Assembly (NCBI RefSeq): GCF_900105055.1
Contig: NZ_FNTA01000004.1
Coordinates: 1,054,001-1,118,000, forward strand
Length of the DNA stretch: 64,000 nt
Reading direction: 5' to 3'
Source of the DNA: Amycolatopsis lurida
GTDB taxonomy: Bacteria; Actinomycetota; Actinomycetes; Mycobacteriales; Pseudonocardiaceae
A program made the translations under genes and the position numbers. Shown in pieces: positions 42,003 through 51,332 of the stretch (position 1 is its first letter; every line of letters starts with the position of its first letter). Below the pieces are notes generated by a model, which was not told the DNA's origin, did no database searches, and saw only the letters and a list, made by a program, of their open reading frames with translations.

Positions 42003-42686
42003 GTGGTGGCGAAGAGTGAGGAAACCAAGTCACTGATCGTGGCGACGGCGTTGCGGTTGTTCGCCGAGAACGGCTACGACCGCACGACCATGCGGGCCAT
42101 CGCCGCCGAAGCGGGCGTGTCGGTCGGAAACGCCTACTACTACTTCGCCTCGAAAGACCAGCTGATCCAAGGTTTCTACGACGAGATCGCCCACGCGCAC
42201 CTGACGACCGCGCGCGAGTCGATCGCGGGTGAGCGGGACTTCAGCGCCCGGCTCAGGACCGTCCTGCTCACCTGGCTCGACGTCGCCGAGCCGTACCACC
42301 GCTTCGGCACCCAGTTCTTCGTCAACGCCGCCGACCCGGACTCGCCGCTGAGCCCGTTCAGCGAGGAGTCTTCACCCGCGCGGGACGCCTCCGTCGGCCT
42401 GATGCGCGACGTCATCGCCGACTCCGACGCCAAACTCGACCCGGACCTGCGCGACGACCTGCCCGATCTGCTGTGGCTGTACCAGATGGGGGTCGTGCTG
42501 TTCTGGGTGCACGACCGCTCGCACGGCCAGAAACGCAGCCGGCTCCTGGTGGAGCGGACGGTCCCGCTGATCGCGCGGCTGGTGGGCCTCTCGCGGCTGC
42601 GGGTACTGCGGCCGGTGAGCCGGGAGATCGTTTCGCTGATCCGGGACCTCTCGAAGCGGGACGACCCCGCTCCTCCGCGCGATTAG
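42003..42686 (+). CDS. TetR-family transcriptional regulator
   Basis: A 227-residue repressor. The N-terminal helix-turn-helix is IVATALRLFAENGYDRTTMRAI with GVSVGNAYYYFASKDQL (recognition helix). The C-terminal ligand domain (about 75-200) is helical and has a TetR_C-type MVVLFWVHDRS-like segment. GTG 42003 is chosen; a second GTG follows directly. Together with the upstream gene it probably forms an autoregulated pair through the TTGAAC operators. Confidence 0.88.
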   Translation: MVAKSEETKSLIVATALRLFAENGYDRTTMRAIAAEAGVSVGNAYYYFASKDQLIQGFYDEIAHAHLTTARESIAGERDFSARLRTVLLTWLDVAEPYHRFGTQFFVNAADPDSPLSPFSEESSPARDASVGLMRDVIADSDAKLDPDLRDDLPDLLWLYQMGVVLFWVHDRSHGQKRSRLLVERTVPLIARLVGLSRLRVLRPVSREIVSLIRDLSKRDDPAPPRD

Positions 42687-42703
42687 CCACCTACTTGCGG
42701 GGG

Positions 42704-43957
42704 TCAGGACTCTCGGACGGTCCGGAAGTACAGGAACCGCGGTTCGGTCCGCAGCTTCGCGTACCACCGCGGGTCCGCTTCGGCGGCCGCCTCCTGCGGC
42801 ATCGGCTCGACCAGCCGGTCGACCGCGAAGCCGGCGTCCCGCACCGCGTCGAACGTCCAGCTCAGCGGCCGCCGGTAGAACCGGACCTTCTGCCCCGGCG
42901 GGAACTCGTCTTCCAGCAGCTCGAGCTGGAAGTAGTTCCGCTTGTCGAACCAGCGCCAATCCTCGCCGGGATGATGCACCGAGAACACGAGGAGCCCGCC
43001 CGGTTTGAGCACCCGCCGGAACTCCGCCAGCGCCGGCGCCCAGTCCTTCAGGTAGTGCAGGACCAGCGACGCCGTGACGACGTCGATCGAGGCATCCTCC
43101 AAAAAGGACATCGGCCGCGAAACGTCCGCCGTCTCGAAACGAGCGACGCCCCCGAACTTCTCCCTGGCGACGGCCACCATGCCCTCGCTGGCGTCGACGC
43201 CGAGGACGTCCGCGCCCTTCGCGGCGAGCAAGGCGCTGAGGTGACCCGCCGCACTGCCGACGTCCAGCACCCGTTTGCCCGCCACGTCCCCGGCCAGCTC
43301 CACGATGGCGGGCCGGTCGTAGAGGGCGTTGGTGCTGCTGCTCTCGGCGTGCGCCGCGTACAGCCGCGCGAACCCGTCGTACTGGGCGGCGCGCGCCCGT
43401 TCGATGATCTCGTCGATCACCTCGGTCTTGGCGTCGGCGTACTGCTGGATGTACTTCCAGGTGCGCGAGGCCAGTTCGCGTTTCCTGTCCTCGTACAGCT
43501 TGAGCTCGTCCTCGTGCGCGATCAGGCGGTCGCGGAAGAGCCGGTAGCGCTCGGCCTGGCCGTTGTCCGGCGAGTAGACGTGGAGGTTGATGTCGGTGTC
43601 CGGGCCTTTGAAGCAGCGGTGCTTCTCCCACTCCGGCTCGCGGATGACGAGCTTGTAGCCTTCGGCCTCCAACTGCGGCACATAGGCGTCTTCGTCATCC
43701 GAATCGGCGACGATCAGCATGATGTCGATGATCGGTTTCGCGCAGAGACCCGGCACCGACGTGGAGCCGACGTGCTCCAGGACCAGCGCGCGCTCCCCCA
43801 GGATCCTCCTGATGCGCTTCGCTTCCCGGTCGAACAGCTCAGGCCACGCCGGGTCGTATTCGGCCAGCGTGACGGTGGAATTCAGCACCGGAGCCTGATC
43901 GACCCACGAGTCGTTGATGTCTTCTTCGGTGTAGTCGTCTCGATCGGGTTTGGGCAT
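42704..43957 (-). CDS. GrpB-like nucleotidyltransferase fused to SAM methyltransferase
   Basis: A 417-residue two-domain protein. Residues about 25-185 are a GrpB/UPF0157 domain of the nucleotidyltransferase fold: VTLAEYDPAWPELFDREAKR, VLEHVGSTSVPGLCAKPIID and HVYSPDNGQAERYRLFRDRL. Residues about 200-415 are a class I methyltransferase: KRVLDVGSAAGHLSALLAAK (SAM loop), DVLGVDASEGMV and IDVVTASLVLHYL. Free-standing forms of both are common; the fusion is unusual. The substrate is unknown. It lies at the right edge of the accessory segment, convergent with the TetR gene. Confidence 0.85.
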   Translation of the reverse strand: MPKPDRDDYTEEDINDSWVDQAPVLNSTVTLAEYDPAWPELFDREAKRIRRILGERALVLEHVGSTSVPGLCAKPIIDIMLIVADSDDEDAYVPQLEAEGYKLVIREPEWEKHRCFKGPDTDINLHVYSPDNGQAERYRLFRDRLIAHEDELKLYEDRKRELASRTWKYIQQYADAKTEVIDEIIERARAAQYDGFARLYAAHAESSSTNALYDRPAIVELAGDVAGKRVLDVGSAAGHLSALLAAKGADVLGVDASEGMVAVAREKFGGVARFETADVSRPMSFLEDASIDVVTASLVLHYLKDWAPALAEFRRVLKPGGLLVFSVHHPGEDWRWFDKRNYFQLELLEDEFPPGQKVRFYRRPLSWTFDAVRDAGFAVDRLVEPMPQEAAAEADPRWYAKLRTEPRFLYFRTVRES

Positions 43958-44015
43958 TGACCCCTTGTTCCTTCCTCAAGGCAGTCGACCAGATTATCGA
44001 ACCCGGGCGATCTTG

Positions 44016-44870
44016 TCAGCCGATCGGCAGAGAAAGGATCCCGCCGGTCGCCTCGCGGAGCGCGTCCCGCATCTCGGCCCGCGGCGCCGGCTGTCCGGTG
44101 AAGTACTCGGACTGCCCGAAAGCCTGATGCAGCAACATGTCCAGTCCGGTCGCGAGCCGCCCGCCCCGCTCGGAGACGGCTTCGGCGAGCGCGGTCGGCC
44201 AAGGGTGGTAGATGACGTCGAGGACGCAGCCGATCCGGGCCAGCTCCGTCAGATGTGGCCGGACGGCGTCCGGGGGCACGGTGTTCACCAGCACCGCCGA
44301 ATCGGCCGCGAGTTTCTTGAAGTCGGCTTCGGCCCAGCGGAGGACCTCGACATCGAGCCCGGCCCGCTGAGCCGCCTCGACCGTTTCCCTCGCCCGTGCG
44401 GGATCCCGCACGACGAGCCGCACCGTCCGCACGCCGAGCGACGCCAGCCCGACGACGGCCGCGGCGGCCGTGCCACCCGCTCCGAGGACGACGGCGGCGT
44501 CGTCGGTGTCAGGCGAGTACTCCCCCGCGATCCGCAGCGCCTCGGTGACGCCGTCGACGTCGGTGCAGTCGGCGAGCCAGCCGGTTCCCCGGCGCACCAG
44601 CGTGTTCGCCGCGCCGACGGCGGCCGCGCGCGGCGTGACTTCGCCGGCGTGCTCCAGCGCGGCCCGTTTGCCGGGCATGGTCACCGAAAGCCCGGTCCAC
44701 TCCGGACCGAGACCGTCGACGAACGCGGGCAGCCCGGGACCGTCCATCTCGACCCGCTCATAGGACCAGCCGTCCAGGCCGAGCGCGCGGAAGGCGGCGC
44801 CGTGCAGGACGGGCGAGAGCGAGTGTTCGACCGGTTTCCCGAGGACCGCGGCCTTGCGCTTAGTAGACAC
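44016..44870 (-). CDS. aroE: Shikimate dehydrogenase
   Basis: Fourth shikimate step, NADPH-dependent. The 284 residues show EHSLSPVLHGAAFRALGL (shikimate site), SVTMPGKRAAL with the catalytic Lys, CTDVDGVTEAL with the Asp, and the nucleotide loop VVLGAGGTAAAAVVGLASLG. The GTG start overlaps the mltG stop by 11 bases. In mycobacteria the prepilin peptidase gene follows; here a 13-kb segment intervenes. Confidence 0.94.
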   Translation of the reverse strand: MSTKRKAAVLGKPVEHSLSPVLHGAAFRALGLDGWSYERVEMDGPGLPAFVDGLGPEWTGLSVTMPGKRAALEHAGEVTPRAAAVGAANTLVRRGTGWLADCTDVDGVTEALRIAGEYSPDTDDAAVVLGAGGTAAAAVVGLASLGVRTVRLVVRDPARARETVEAAQRAGLDVEVLRWAEADFKKLAADSAVLVNTVPPDAVRPHLTELARIGCVLDVIYHPWPTALAEAVSERGGRLATGLDMLLHQAFGQSEYFTGQPAPRAEMRDALREATGGILSLPIG

Positions 44871-46656
44871 CGCGCCTCTGTGCGTCCAGCTTGGCCTTGT
44901 TGTGCTCGTCGTTCGTCACCGAGAAGCAGGAGAGTCCGTTCTTCTCGCACTTGACGAAGAACAGCCACTCCCCCGCCATCGGCTTCAACGCGGCCTGGAT
45001 CGCCTCCGCGCTCACGACCGCGATCGGCGTCGGAGTCAGGCCGACCGACTTGTAGGTGTTGTAGGCGCCCGCTTTTTCCCGTTCTTCGGGTTTGGTGAGC
45101 AGGGTCGGCCGGTCGAGGACGTAGTTGACCGTCGAGTCCATCTCGAGCCGCATCTTCTTGTCGAGCCGGTTGTAGATGACCCGCGAGATCTTCCCGAAGT
45201 CGGCCTTCACCGCCTCGCGTTCGATGATCGACGCGATGACGAGCGTCTCGTAGGGGGTCTTGCCCTCCCCCTTCGACTGATCGCTCAGCCCGGCGTTCAG
45301 GATGCGCTCCGCCGAGGTCTTGACGACGAAGGTGAGCAGCTCTTCGGCCGTCCAGCCGGGCTTGATGTTGTAGATGCCCGGGGCGATCAGCCCTTCGAGC
45401 CGCCGGTCCTTGTGCTCGGCGTTCGTGGCGGACTCGACGGCCCAGGACGGGACGCCCAGCTTCGCCAGATCCGCGGTCTCGATCGTCTTGCGCAGTTCCT
45501 CGACCGGGATACAGGTGCTCGTACCGTTCAGGTCGGCGCAGGAAGCCTTGGACAGCAACGAATACACCCCCGGCGTCACCTTGCCGTCGGGCTGGGTGAT
45601 GTCGTGGAACTGGGTGTACGGCCGGATCTCGACCTGGCCGACCTTCGACGCGGGCGCGATCATCTTCTCGACCGCGCTGGCACCGGACATCTTCGTCTTC
45701 ATGACGTAGTAGCCCTGCTGGAGCCGCGAGACGGCGGTGTTGTCCTCGCCCGCCTTCACGAACGCCTTGCCGCTGGCGACCACCCCGGCCGCCTGGAGCC
45801 GGTTGCCGATCGCCGACGTGGAGTCGCCCTTCTCCACCTGGACGAGGACGTCGCTCTCGCCCGCGCCTTCGTAGTCGTCGTACCCGAAGATCTCGGTGAA
45901 GCCGTAGTAGGCGCCACCGGCCAGCAGGACGAGCACGGTCAGCGCGGCGATCCAGCCCAGCGCGCGCTTCTTCGTGCGCTTCTTGGGCGGCGGTCCCTGA
46001 CGTTCCGGGCGCTCGTCCTCGATGCGTTCGGGCTCGGCCCGGTCTTCGTCTTCGAAGTCCTCGTAATCTTCGTAGTCGTCGTACTCGTCATAGTCGTCGT
46101 ACGGGTCGTCGCCGAAGATCTCGTTGTATTCCTCTTCGCTGCCCTCGGGCGGCGAAGCGGGGTTCGCGCCGGGACGCCGGGCGATCGGCGCTTCCTGGAT
46201 CGCGGGGAGGATGTCGGTCGGCCGCTCGTCCGGGAGCGGGCCGTCGTCCTCGCGGCGCCTGCGGCGGCCGGGGCGGGGTGCCTCGTCCTGGGCGTAGGCG
46301 GGCATGCCAAGACCGCGGTCACCCGGCTGGGGGGACCGTCGCTGCGGAGCGGGGGGCGGTGGCGGGACCGCGGGTTCCGGCACCCGCCTCGGCCGAACCG
46401 GACGCGCCGGCTCGTCGGCGGCGCGCCGGGCACGCGGCGGCGGCTCCTCCGGCGACCGGCGGGCACGCGGCGGTTCTTCCGCCGGACGCCGTACGGGCGG
46501 CGGCTCGGGCGGTTCCTGCCGGACGTGCCGTCGTCCCGTCGGCTGGGGTTCCGGCCGTCGACGCGGCGGGGCCGGCGGCGGGCTGGCCTCCTCAGGCTCC
46601 CGCAACCGTCGTCTACCGCCCTGACGGCGCTCGGGCCGGCCGTGGGGCTCGGTCAT
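44860..46656 (-). CDS. mltG: Endolytic transglycosylase MltG
   Basis: A 598-residue membrane enzyme that cuts nascent peptidoglycan glycan chains. Residues 1-230 are a long disordered cytoplasmic region, rich in Arg, Pro and Glu, with an acidic Asp/Glu/Tyr run near 180-205. The helix is [20 protein letters not shown] (about 233-253). The outer part has a LysM-like segment and the YceG domain with [20 protein letters not shown], which holds the catalytic Glu. The cytoplasmic tail is far longer than in E. coli, as usual in actinobacteria, and may be phosphorylated or scaffold divisome proteins. ATG overlaps ruvX (ATGA). Confidence 0.92.
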   Translation of the reverse strand: MTEPHGRPERRQGGRRRLREPEEASPPPAPPRRRPEPQPTGRRHVRQEPPEPPPVRRPAEEPPRARRSPEEPPPRARRAADEPARPVRPRRVPEPAVPPPPPAPQRRSPQPGDRGLGMPAYAQDEAPRPGRRRRREDDGPLPDERPTDILPAIQEAPIARRPGANPASPPEGSEEEYNEIFGDDPYDDYDEYDDYEDYEDFEDEDRAEPERIEDERPERQGPPPKKRTKKRALGWIAALTVLVLLAGGAYYGFTEIFGYDDYEGAGESDVLVQVEKGDSTSAIGNRLQAAGVVASGKAFVKAGEDNTAVSRLQQGYYVMKTKMSGASAVEKMIAPASKVGQVEIRPYTQFHDITQPDGKVTPGVYSLLSKASCADLNGTSTCIPVEELRKTIETADLAKLGVPSWAVESATNAEHKDRRLEGLIAPGIYNIKPGWTAEELLTFVVKTSAERILNAGLSDQSKGEGKTPYETLVIASIIEREAVKADFGKISRVIYNRLDKKMRLEMDSTVNYVLDRPTLLTKPEEREKAGAYNTYKSVGLTPTPIAVVSAEAIQAALKPMAGEWLFFVKCEKNGLSCFSVTNDEHNKAKLDAQRRGVY

Positions 46657-47156
46657 GTATCGCCCTTCCGTGCGCGATGTGCCGCTACCGCGTCGATCCA
46701 CGCCTGCAGGATCTCGACCGCGGCCGCCTGATCGACGACGGCACGTTGCTTACGTCCCTTCACCCCACGCTGCGACAGCATCCTGGATGCCGTCACCGTG
46801 GTCAACCGCTCGTCGGCCAGTCGCACCGGCACCGGCGCGATCCTGGCGGCGACCTTTTCGGCATAGTCCAGCGCCGCTTCGGCCGCCGGGCCATGACGGT
46901 CCTTGAGCGTCCTCGGCAAGCCGACGACGACCTCGACCACGTCGTGTTCCGTGACGAGTCCGACGAGCAGGTCGACGTCCTTGTCGCCCGCCGCGTCGCG
47001 AGTGAGGGTAACGAGAGGGCTCGCGAGGATGGGGTCGGGATCGCTCAACGCGACCCCGACCCGGACGGATCCGACATCCACGCCAAGCCGCCTGCCACGC
47101 CCCGGATCGGACTCTCCTGGTCGATCCGGGCGCCGCTGGGGGGCGTCGTCAGCCAA
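46653..47156 (-). CDS. ruvX: Holliday junction resolvase-like YqgF/RuvX
   Basis: A 167-residue RNase H-fold protein: [19 protein letters not shown] with the first catalytic Asp, [31 protein letters not shown] and [15 protein letters not shown]. Known to act in 16S rRNA 5'-end processing. The start is uncertain; TTG 47156 overlaps the alaS stop by eight bases and gives about 25 residues before the core. It lies in the conserved alaS-ruvX-mltG-aroE order. Confidence 0.9.
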   Translation of the reverse strand: MADDAPQRRPDRPGESDPGRGRRLGVDVGSVRVGVALSDPDPILASPLVTLTRDAAGDKDVDLLVGLVTEHDVVEVVVGLPRTLKDRHGPAAEAALDYAEKVAARIAPVPVRLADERLTTVTASRMLSQRGVKGRKQRAVVDQAAAVEILQAWIDAVAAHRARKGDT

Positions 47157-49812
47157 CTTGGGCGACCGCCGCGCGCAGGGAGGCGATGGCCTGCTCGGCC
47201 CCGGCGGGGTTGGTGCCGCCGCCCTGGGCCATGTCCGGCTTGCCGCCGCCACGGCCGCCGATCGCCTCGGCGAACGACGGGACGAGCTTGCCCGCCGCGA
47301 TCCCCTTCTCCTGCGCCGCCTTGGTGGTGGCGACGACGAAGGCGACCTTCTCGCCTTGCGGGGCGAACAGCGCGACGATGCCGGGACGGGCGCCGAGCCT
47401 GCCGCGGATGTCCGAAGCCAGGGCGCGCAGGCCGTTCGAGTCGACGCCCTCGCCGAGCTTCTCCGCAACGACCGCGACGCCGCCGATGTCTTCGGCCTTG
47501 TCCGCGAGCGAGCCGGCCGAACCGAGCACCTGCTGGGTGCGCAGCTGCTCGATCTCCTTCTCGGCGTTCTTGAGCCGGGTGAGCACGTCGTCGATGCGCG
47601 ACGGCAGCTGCTCCGAGGGCACCTTGAAGGTGTTCGCGAGCTGCGAGACGAGCAGCTGCTCCTTGCGGACGTACTTGAGCGCGTCCGTGCCGACGAGCGC
47701 CTCGACGCGGTGCACGCCGGAACCGATGGACGAGTCGCCCACCAGCTTCACCAGGCCGAGCTGGCCGATGCGGTCGACGTGGGTGCCACCGCAGAGTTCG
47801 CGGGAGTACTCGCCCATGTCGACGACGCGGACGTCGTTGCCGTACTTCTCGCCGAACAGCGCGACCGCGCCCAGCTCGAGGGCCTTGTCCTTCGTGGTGA
47901 CGAAGGTGTTCACCTCGACGTTGGTCTGGAGGTAGTCGTTGACCTCCTCCTCGACCTCGGTCAGCACGTCGGCCGACACGCCGCCGGAGGTGGTGAAGTC
48001 GAAGCGCATCCGGCCCGGCGAGTTCAGCGAACCGGCCTGAGCCGCGCGCTTGCCGTACGCGCCGCGCACGGCGGCGTGCACCAGGTGCGTCGCGGAGTGC
48101 GACCGCTCGATCGACAGGCGGCGGTGCTGGTCGACCGAACCGGTCAGCGTGCTGCCGATGCCGACCTCGCCTTCGGTCACCTCGACGCGGTGCACGAACA
48201 GGCCCGGCACGATCTTCTGCACGTCGTGGACCTTGAGCTCGACACCGTCGCCGAGCAGGACGCCGGTGTCGGCGACCTGGCCACCGCTCTCGGCGTAGAA
48301 CGGCGTGCGGTCCAGGACCAGCTCCGCCTTCTTGCCCGCGCCGACGCTGGAGACCGGCACGCCGTCCTCCAGCAGCGCGACGACCTTCGCCTCGGCCTGC
48401 AGGTCGGTGTAGCCGAGGAACTCGGTCTCGCCGTTGCGCTCCAGCACCTTGCGGTACTCGGACAGGTCGCCGTGGCCGGTCTTGCGCGACGCCGCGTCGG
48501 CCTTCGCGCGCTGCCGCTGCTCGTTCATGAGCGTGCGGAAGCCCTCTTCGTCGACGGACAGGCCCTGCTCGGACGCCATCTCCAGGGTCAGGTCGATCGG
48601 GAAGCCGTAGGTGTCGTGCAGCTGGAACGCCTTGTCGCCGGCCAGCAGCGAACCGCCGGCGCGCTTGGTCTCCTCGGCCGCCATGTCGAAGATGCGCGAG
48701 CCGCTGGTGAGCGTGGAGAGGAAGGCCTCCTCCTCGACGCGCACGACGTCCTCGATGCGGTCGAAACCGGAGACCAGCTCGGGGTACGTCGGGCCCATGG
48801 TGTCGCGGACGACCGCGGCGAAGGCGGGCAGCACCGGCTCGTGCACGCCGAGCAGGCGCGCGGACCGGATGATGCGGCGAAGCAGACGGCGCAGCACGTA
48901 GCCGCGGCCGTCGTTGCCCGGGGTGACGCCGTCGCCGATGAGCAGGACACCGGTGCGGGCGTGGTCGGCGATGACGCGGAAGCGGACGTCGTCCGTGTGG
49001 TCGGAGCCGTAGCGGCGGCCGGAGAACTCCTCGGCGCGGCCGATCACCGGGCGGACGAGGTCGGTCTCGTAGACGTTCTCGACGCCCTGCAGGATCGTCG
49101 CGACGCGCTCGACACCCATGCCGGTGTCGATGTTCTTCTTCGGCAGCTCACCGATCGGCTTGTGGCCGTGCTTCGGGCTCTTGTCGCCCCGCACGTCCTG
49201 CATGAAGACGAGGTTCCAGATCTCGATGTAGCGGTCCTCGTCGGCGACCGGGCCGCCCTCGCGGCCGTAGTCCGGGCCGCGGTCGTAGTAGATCTCCGAG
49301 CAGGGACCGCCGGGACCGGGCACGCCCATGTCCCAGTAGTTGTCCTTGCCGTCACGGGACTGGATGCGCTCGCCGGGCAGGCCGGTGAGCTTCTTCCACA
49401 GGCCCGCGGCCTCGGAGTCGTCCTCGTAGACGGTCGCCCAGATCCGGTTCGGGTCGAGGCCGTAGCCGCCTTCGCTTTGGGGCTTGGTGATCAGCTCCCA
49501 GGCCGCCTCGATCGCGCCTTCCTTGAAGTAGTCGCCGAAGGAGAAGTTCCCGGCCATCTGGAAGAACGTGTTGTGCCGCGTGGTCTTGCCGACCTCGTCG
49601 ATGTCCGGAGTGCGGACGCATTTCTGGACGCTGGTCGCGCGCGGGTACGGCGGCGGGGCCTCGCCGAGGAAGTAGGGCTTGAACTGGACCATGCCCGCGT
49701 TGACGAACAGCAGGTTCGGGTCGTCCAGGATCAGGGGAGCGCTGGGGACACGCGTGTGTCCCTTGTTCTCGAAATGGCTCAGAAAACGCTGGGTGATTTC
49801 GTGTGTTTCCAC
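47149..49812 (-). CDS. alaS: Alanyl-tRNA synthetase
   Basis: The 887-residue enzyme charges tRNA-Ala. The class II catalytic core starts [19 protein letters not shown] and has [13 protein letters not shown] (motif 1) and [14 protein letters not shown] (motif 2). The editing domain has HxxxH in [14 protein letters not shown] and CGGTH in [17 protein letters not shown]-terminal oligomerisation/C-Ala domain ends [23 protein letters not shown] 49812 is the family start. The downstream ruvX is coupled. Confidence 0.97.
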   Translation of the reverse strand: METHEITQRFLSHFENKGHTRVPSAPLILDDPNLLFVNAGMVQFKPYFLGEAPPPYPRATSVQKCVRTPDIDEVGKTTRHNTFFQMAGNFSFGDYFKEGAIEAAWELITKPQSEGGYGLDPNRIWATVYEDDSEAAGLWKKLTGLPGERIQSRDGKDNYWDMGVPGPGGPCSEIYYDRGPDYGREGGPVADEDRYIEIWNLVFMQDVRGDKSPKHGHKPIGELPKKNIDTGMGVERVATILQGVENVYETDLVRPVIGRAEEFSGRRYGSDHTDDVRFRVIADHARTGVLLIGDGVTPGNDGRGYVLRRLLRRIIRSARLLGVHEPVLPAFAAVVRDTMGPTYPELVSGFDRIEDVVRVEEEAFLSTLTSGSRIFDMAAEETKRAGGSLLAGDKAFQLHDTYGFPIDLTLEMASEQGLSVDEEGFRTLMNEQRQRAKADAASRKTGHGDLSEYRKVLERNGETEFLGYTDLQAEAKVVALLEDGVPVSSVGAGKKAELVLDRTPFYAESGGQVADTGVLLGDGVELKVHDVQKIVPGLFVHRVEVTEGEVGIGSTLTGSVDQHRRLSIERSHSATHLVHAAVRGAYGKRAAQAGSLNSPGRMRFDFTTSGGVSADVLTEVEEEVNDYLQTNVEVNTFVTTKDKALELGAVALFGEKYGNDVRVVDMGEYSRELCGGTHVDRIGQLGLVKLVGDSSIGSGVHRVEALVGTDALKYVRKEQLLVSQLANTFKVPSEQLPSRIDDVLTRLKNAEKEIEQLRTQQVLGSAGSLADKAEDIGGVAVVAEKLGEGVDSNGLRALASDIRGRLGARPGIVALFAPQGEKVAFVVATTKAAQEKGIAAGKLVPSFAEAIGGRGGGKPDMAQGGGTNPAGAEQAIASLRAAVAQVG

Positions 49813-49903
49813 GGGATCGTCCTTGTATACGGGCTCGCGCGAAGGCGCTGGGAATGCGGACAGGCGGGAACGGCGAAGGGCTGGGCTTCCGGACGCGGCC
49901 GGA

Positions 49904-50212
49904 TCAGCCCTCCGCCCGGCGAGCTCGCCGGACCGGGCGCCGCGACGACGCCGCGTGCCTGCCCTCGGTCACGGGGGCCGTGCTCAAGCCGGTCCGTTCG
50001 GACACCATGTCGTGCAACTCCTGTTCCCGCTCGCTCATCCCGGCGCGGACCTCCGCGCCGAACGAACCGACGGCGCCCGCGAGTTCCCGCACGGCGTCGC
50101 CCAGGTTCGAGGCTAACCCCGCCGGGGTGGCCTGGCGAGCGGTTTCCGTCGCTTTGCGTGACAGGGCGACTCCGGCGACCACGCCGACGCCGAGCCAGAA
50201 CAGGCGCTTCAT
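49904..50212 (-). CDS. Small membrane-anchored protein upstream of alaS
   Basis: A 102-residue protein with one N-terminal hydrophobic segment [20 protein letters not shown], an amphipathic middle ([20 protein letters not shown]) and a basic tail. Similar short proteins stand next to a DUF948 gene and alaS in Streptomyces (DUF6167-type); I match it by position and pattern. Overlaps the DUF948 gene (ATGA). The acidic-basic helical middle might pair with DUF948's coiled region. Confidence 0.7.
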   Translation of the reverse strand: MKRLFWLGVGVVAGVALSRKATETARQATPAGLASNLGDAVRELAGAVGSFGAEVRAGMSEREQELHDMVSERTGLSTAPVTEGRHAASSRRPVRRARRAEG

Positions 50213-50607
50213 TTGCGGCCCCGCTTCTTCGCCGGACGAGAGGCTTTCGCTTCCGCCTTCTTCCGGCGGGCCTTGATCGCCTTGCTGAGGCCGTAGGACA
50301 GCGCGGCCGTCTTCACCAGCGGTCCGCCGAGCGTCGCGGTGAACACCGACGACAGCGCGGACACGTTGCCGGACACGGCCTGCGCGCTGGCGGTGATGCC
50401 GTCGACCCGCTCCAGCTGCGCGTTGACGTGCGTGATCGTCTCGTTCGCGCCGATCAGCAGCGGGTCGGTGTTCTCGTGCGCCTTGCGGATGGCGATCGTG
50501 GCCTCGTCCAGGGTCCGGCCGAGCTTGAACAGCACGATCGCCAGCAGCACGACGAGTACGACGAATGCTCCTGCGGCGATCAGCGCGGCGATCTGCCCTG
50601 CCGACAC
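50209..50607 (-). CDS. DUF948 family membrane protein
   Basis: A 132-residue protein with an N-terminal helix (QIAALIAAGAFVVLVVLLAI), then a coiled-coil region typical of DUF948 (RTLDEATIAIRKAHENTDPLLIGANETI) and a strongly basic tail KAIKARRKKAEAKA. Members are co-located with alaS in actinobacteria; the function is not known. GTG 50607. Coupled to the following small protein gene. Confidence 0.8.
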   Translation of the reverse strand: MSAGQIAALIAAGAFVVLVVLLAIVLFKLGRTLDEATIAIRKAHENTDPLLIGANETITHVNAQLERVDGITASAQAVSGNVSALSSVFTATLGGPLVKTAALSYGLSKAIKARRKKAEAKASRPAKKRGRK

Positions 50608-50737
50608 GGGCCCTCCTCAAGGGTCTGCGGTCTTTGGTGCCCGTGAGGTTACCGCGCAGGCGGCCGTTCGGCGGGGTCACCCCACCGGACGGTCACTCAG
50701 CGCAGTGACCTCACGACGAACCGGGGAGAACCGGACG

Positions 50738-51214
50738 TCAGTGCCCGCTCTTGGGCGGCGCGGTCTTCGCCTTGCCGGGCGGGTCGCCGGGCGCGCGGCC
50801 GTTGCGGCGGTCGCCGCCCGACGGCGGGGAGCCGGCGGGCTCTCGCGGGCCGGGCGGGGTGGGCGGATCCGCGGTCCGGACCGGAACCGGCCTGGCGCTC
50901 GTGCGCGGAGTTTCGCCGACCGGCTCGGGCGCCTCCTGCGATTCCGACGGTGAAGGCGTTCGAGACTCGTCCGTCGTGGTCGCGGGCGGTGGGATTGCGG
51001 GCGGTGGGGTCACCGGCGGCGGGGCCACCGGCGGCGGTGACGTCGCCTGTGGCGTGGGCAGCGGCCTGGGTTCCAGCGCGGCGGGCAGGTCCGGCACGCC
51101 GGAGAACGCGACGAGGAGAAGCACCCCGTAACCGGCGGTGGCACCGGCACTGATCGCGATCCGGCGGGCCAAGACGCGACGACGGCCACTGGGGTCTGCG
51201 AACACCGGTCTCAC
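50738..51214 (-). CDS. Pro-rich single-pass membrane protein
   Basis: A 158-residue protein: a basic N-terminus VRPVFADPSGRRRVLARR, one helix IAISAGATAGYGVLLLVAFSG, and a long Pro/Thr/Ser-rich extracellular tail with PPPVAPPPVTPPP. No domain. GTG 51214 has GGGGAGG five bases upstream; the longer frame to 51310 would overlap the divergent promoter. Pro-rich regions of this kind span the cell wall. It is divergent from the phospholipase C gene by 118 bases. Confidence 0.65.
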   Translation of the reverse strand: MRPVFADPSGRRRVLARRIAISAGATAGYGVLLLVAFSGVPDLPAALEPRPLPTPQATSPPPVAPPPVTPPPAIPPPATTTDESRTPSPSESQEAPEPVGETPRTSARPVPVRTADPPTPPGPREPAGSPPSGGDRRNGRAPGDPPGKAKTAPPKSGH

Positions 51215-51332
51215 GAGGCCTCCCCGCCTTCGTTTCGTCGTGATGTCCGGGAACCACGGCCCTCCGGCTACCGACGCCGAGTCGACCTGTTCGGTTCTTG
51301 TGACGTTCATGTTACTGGGTCAAGGTTCCGGC

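Noticed and set aside
46903..50646. Very long open frame on the plus strand opposite alaS
   Set aside because: It is antisense to a clear alaS and two small genes; its composition (runs of Arg, Gly, Val, Ala) is what high-GC third positions produce on the other strand.
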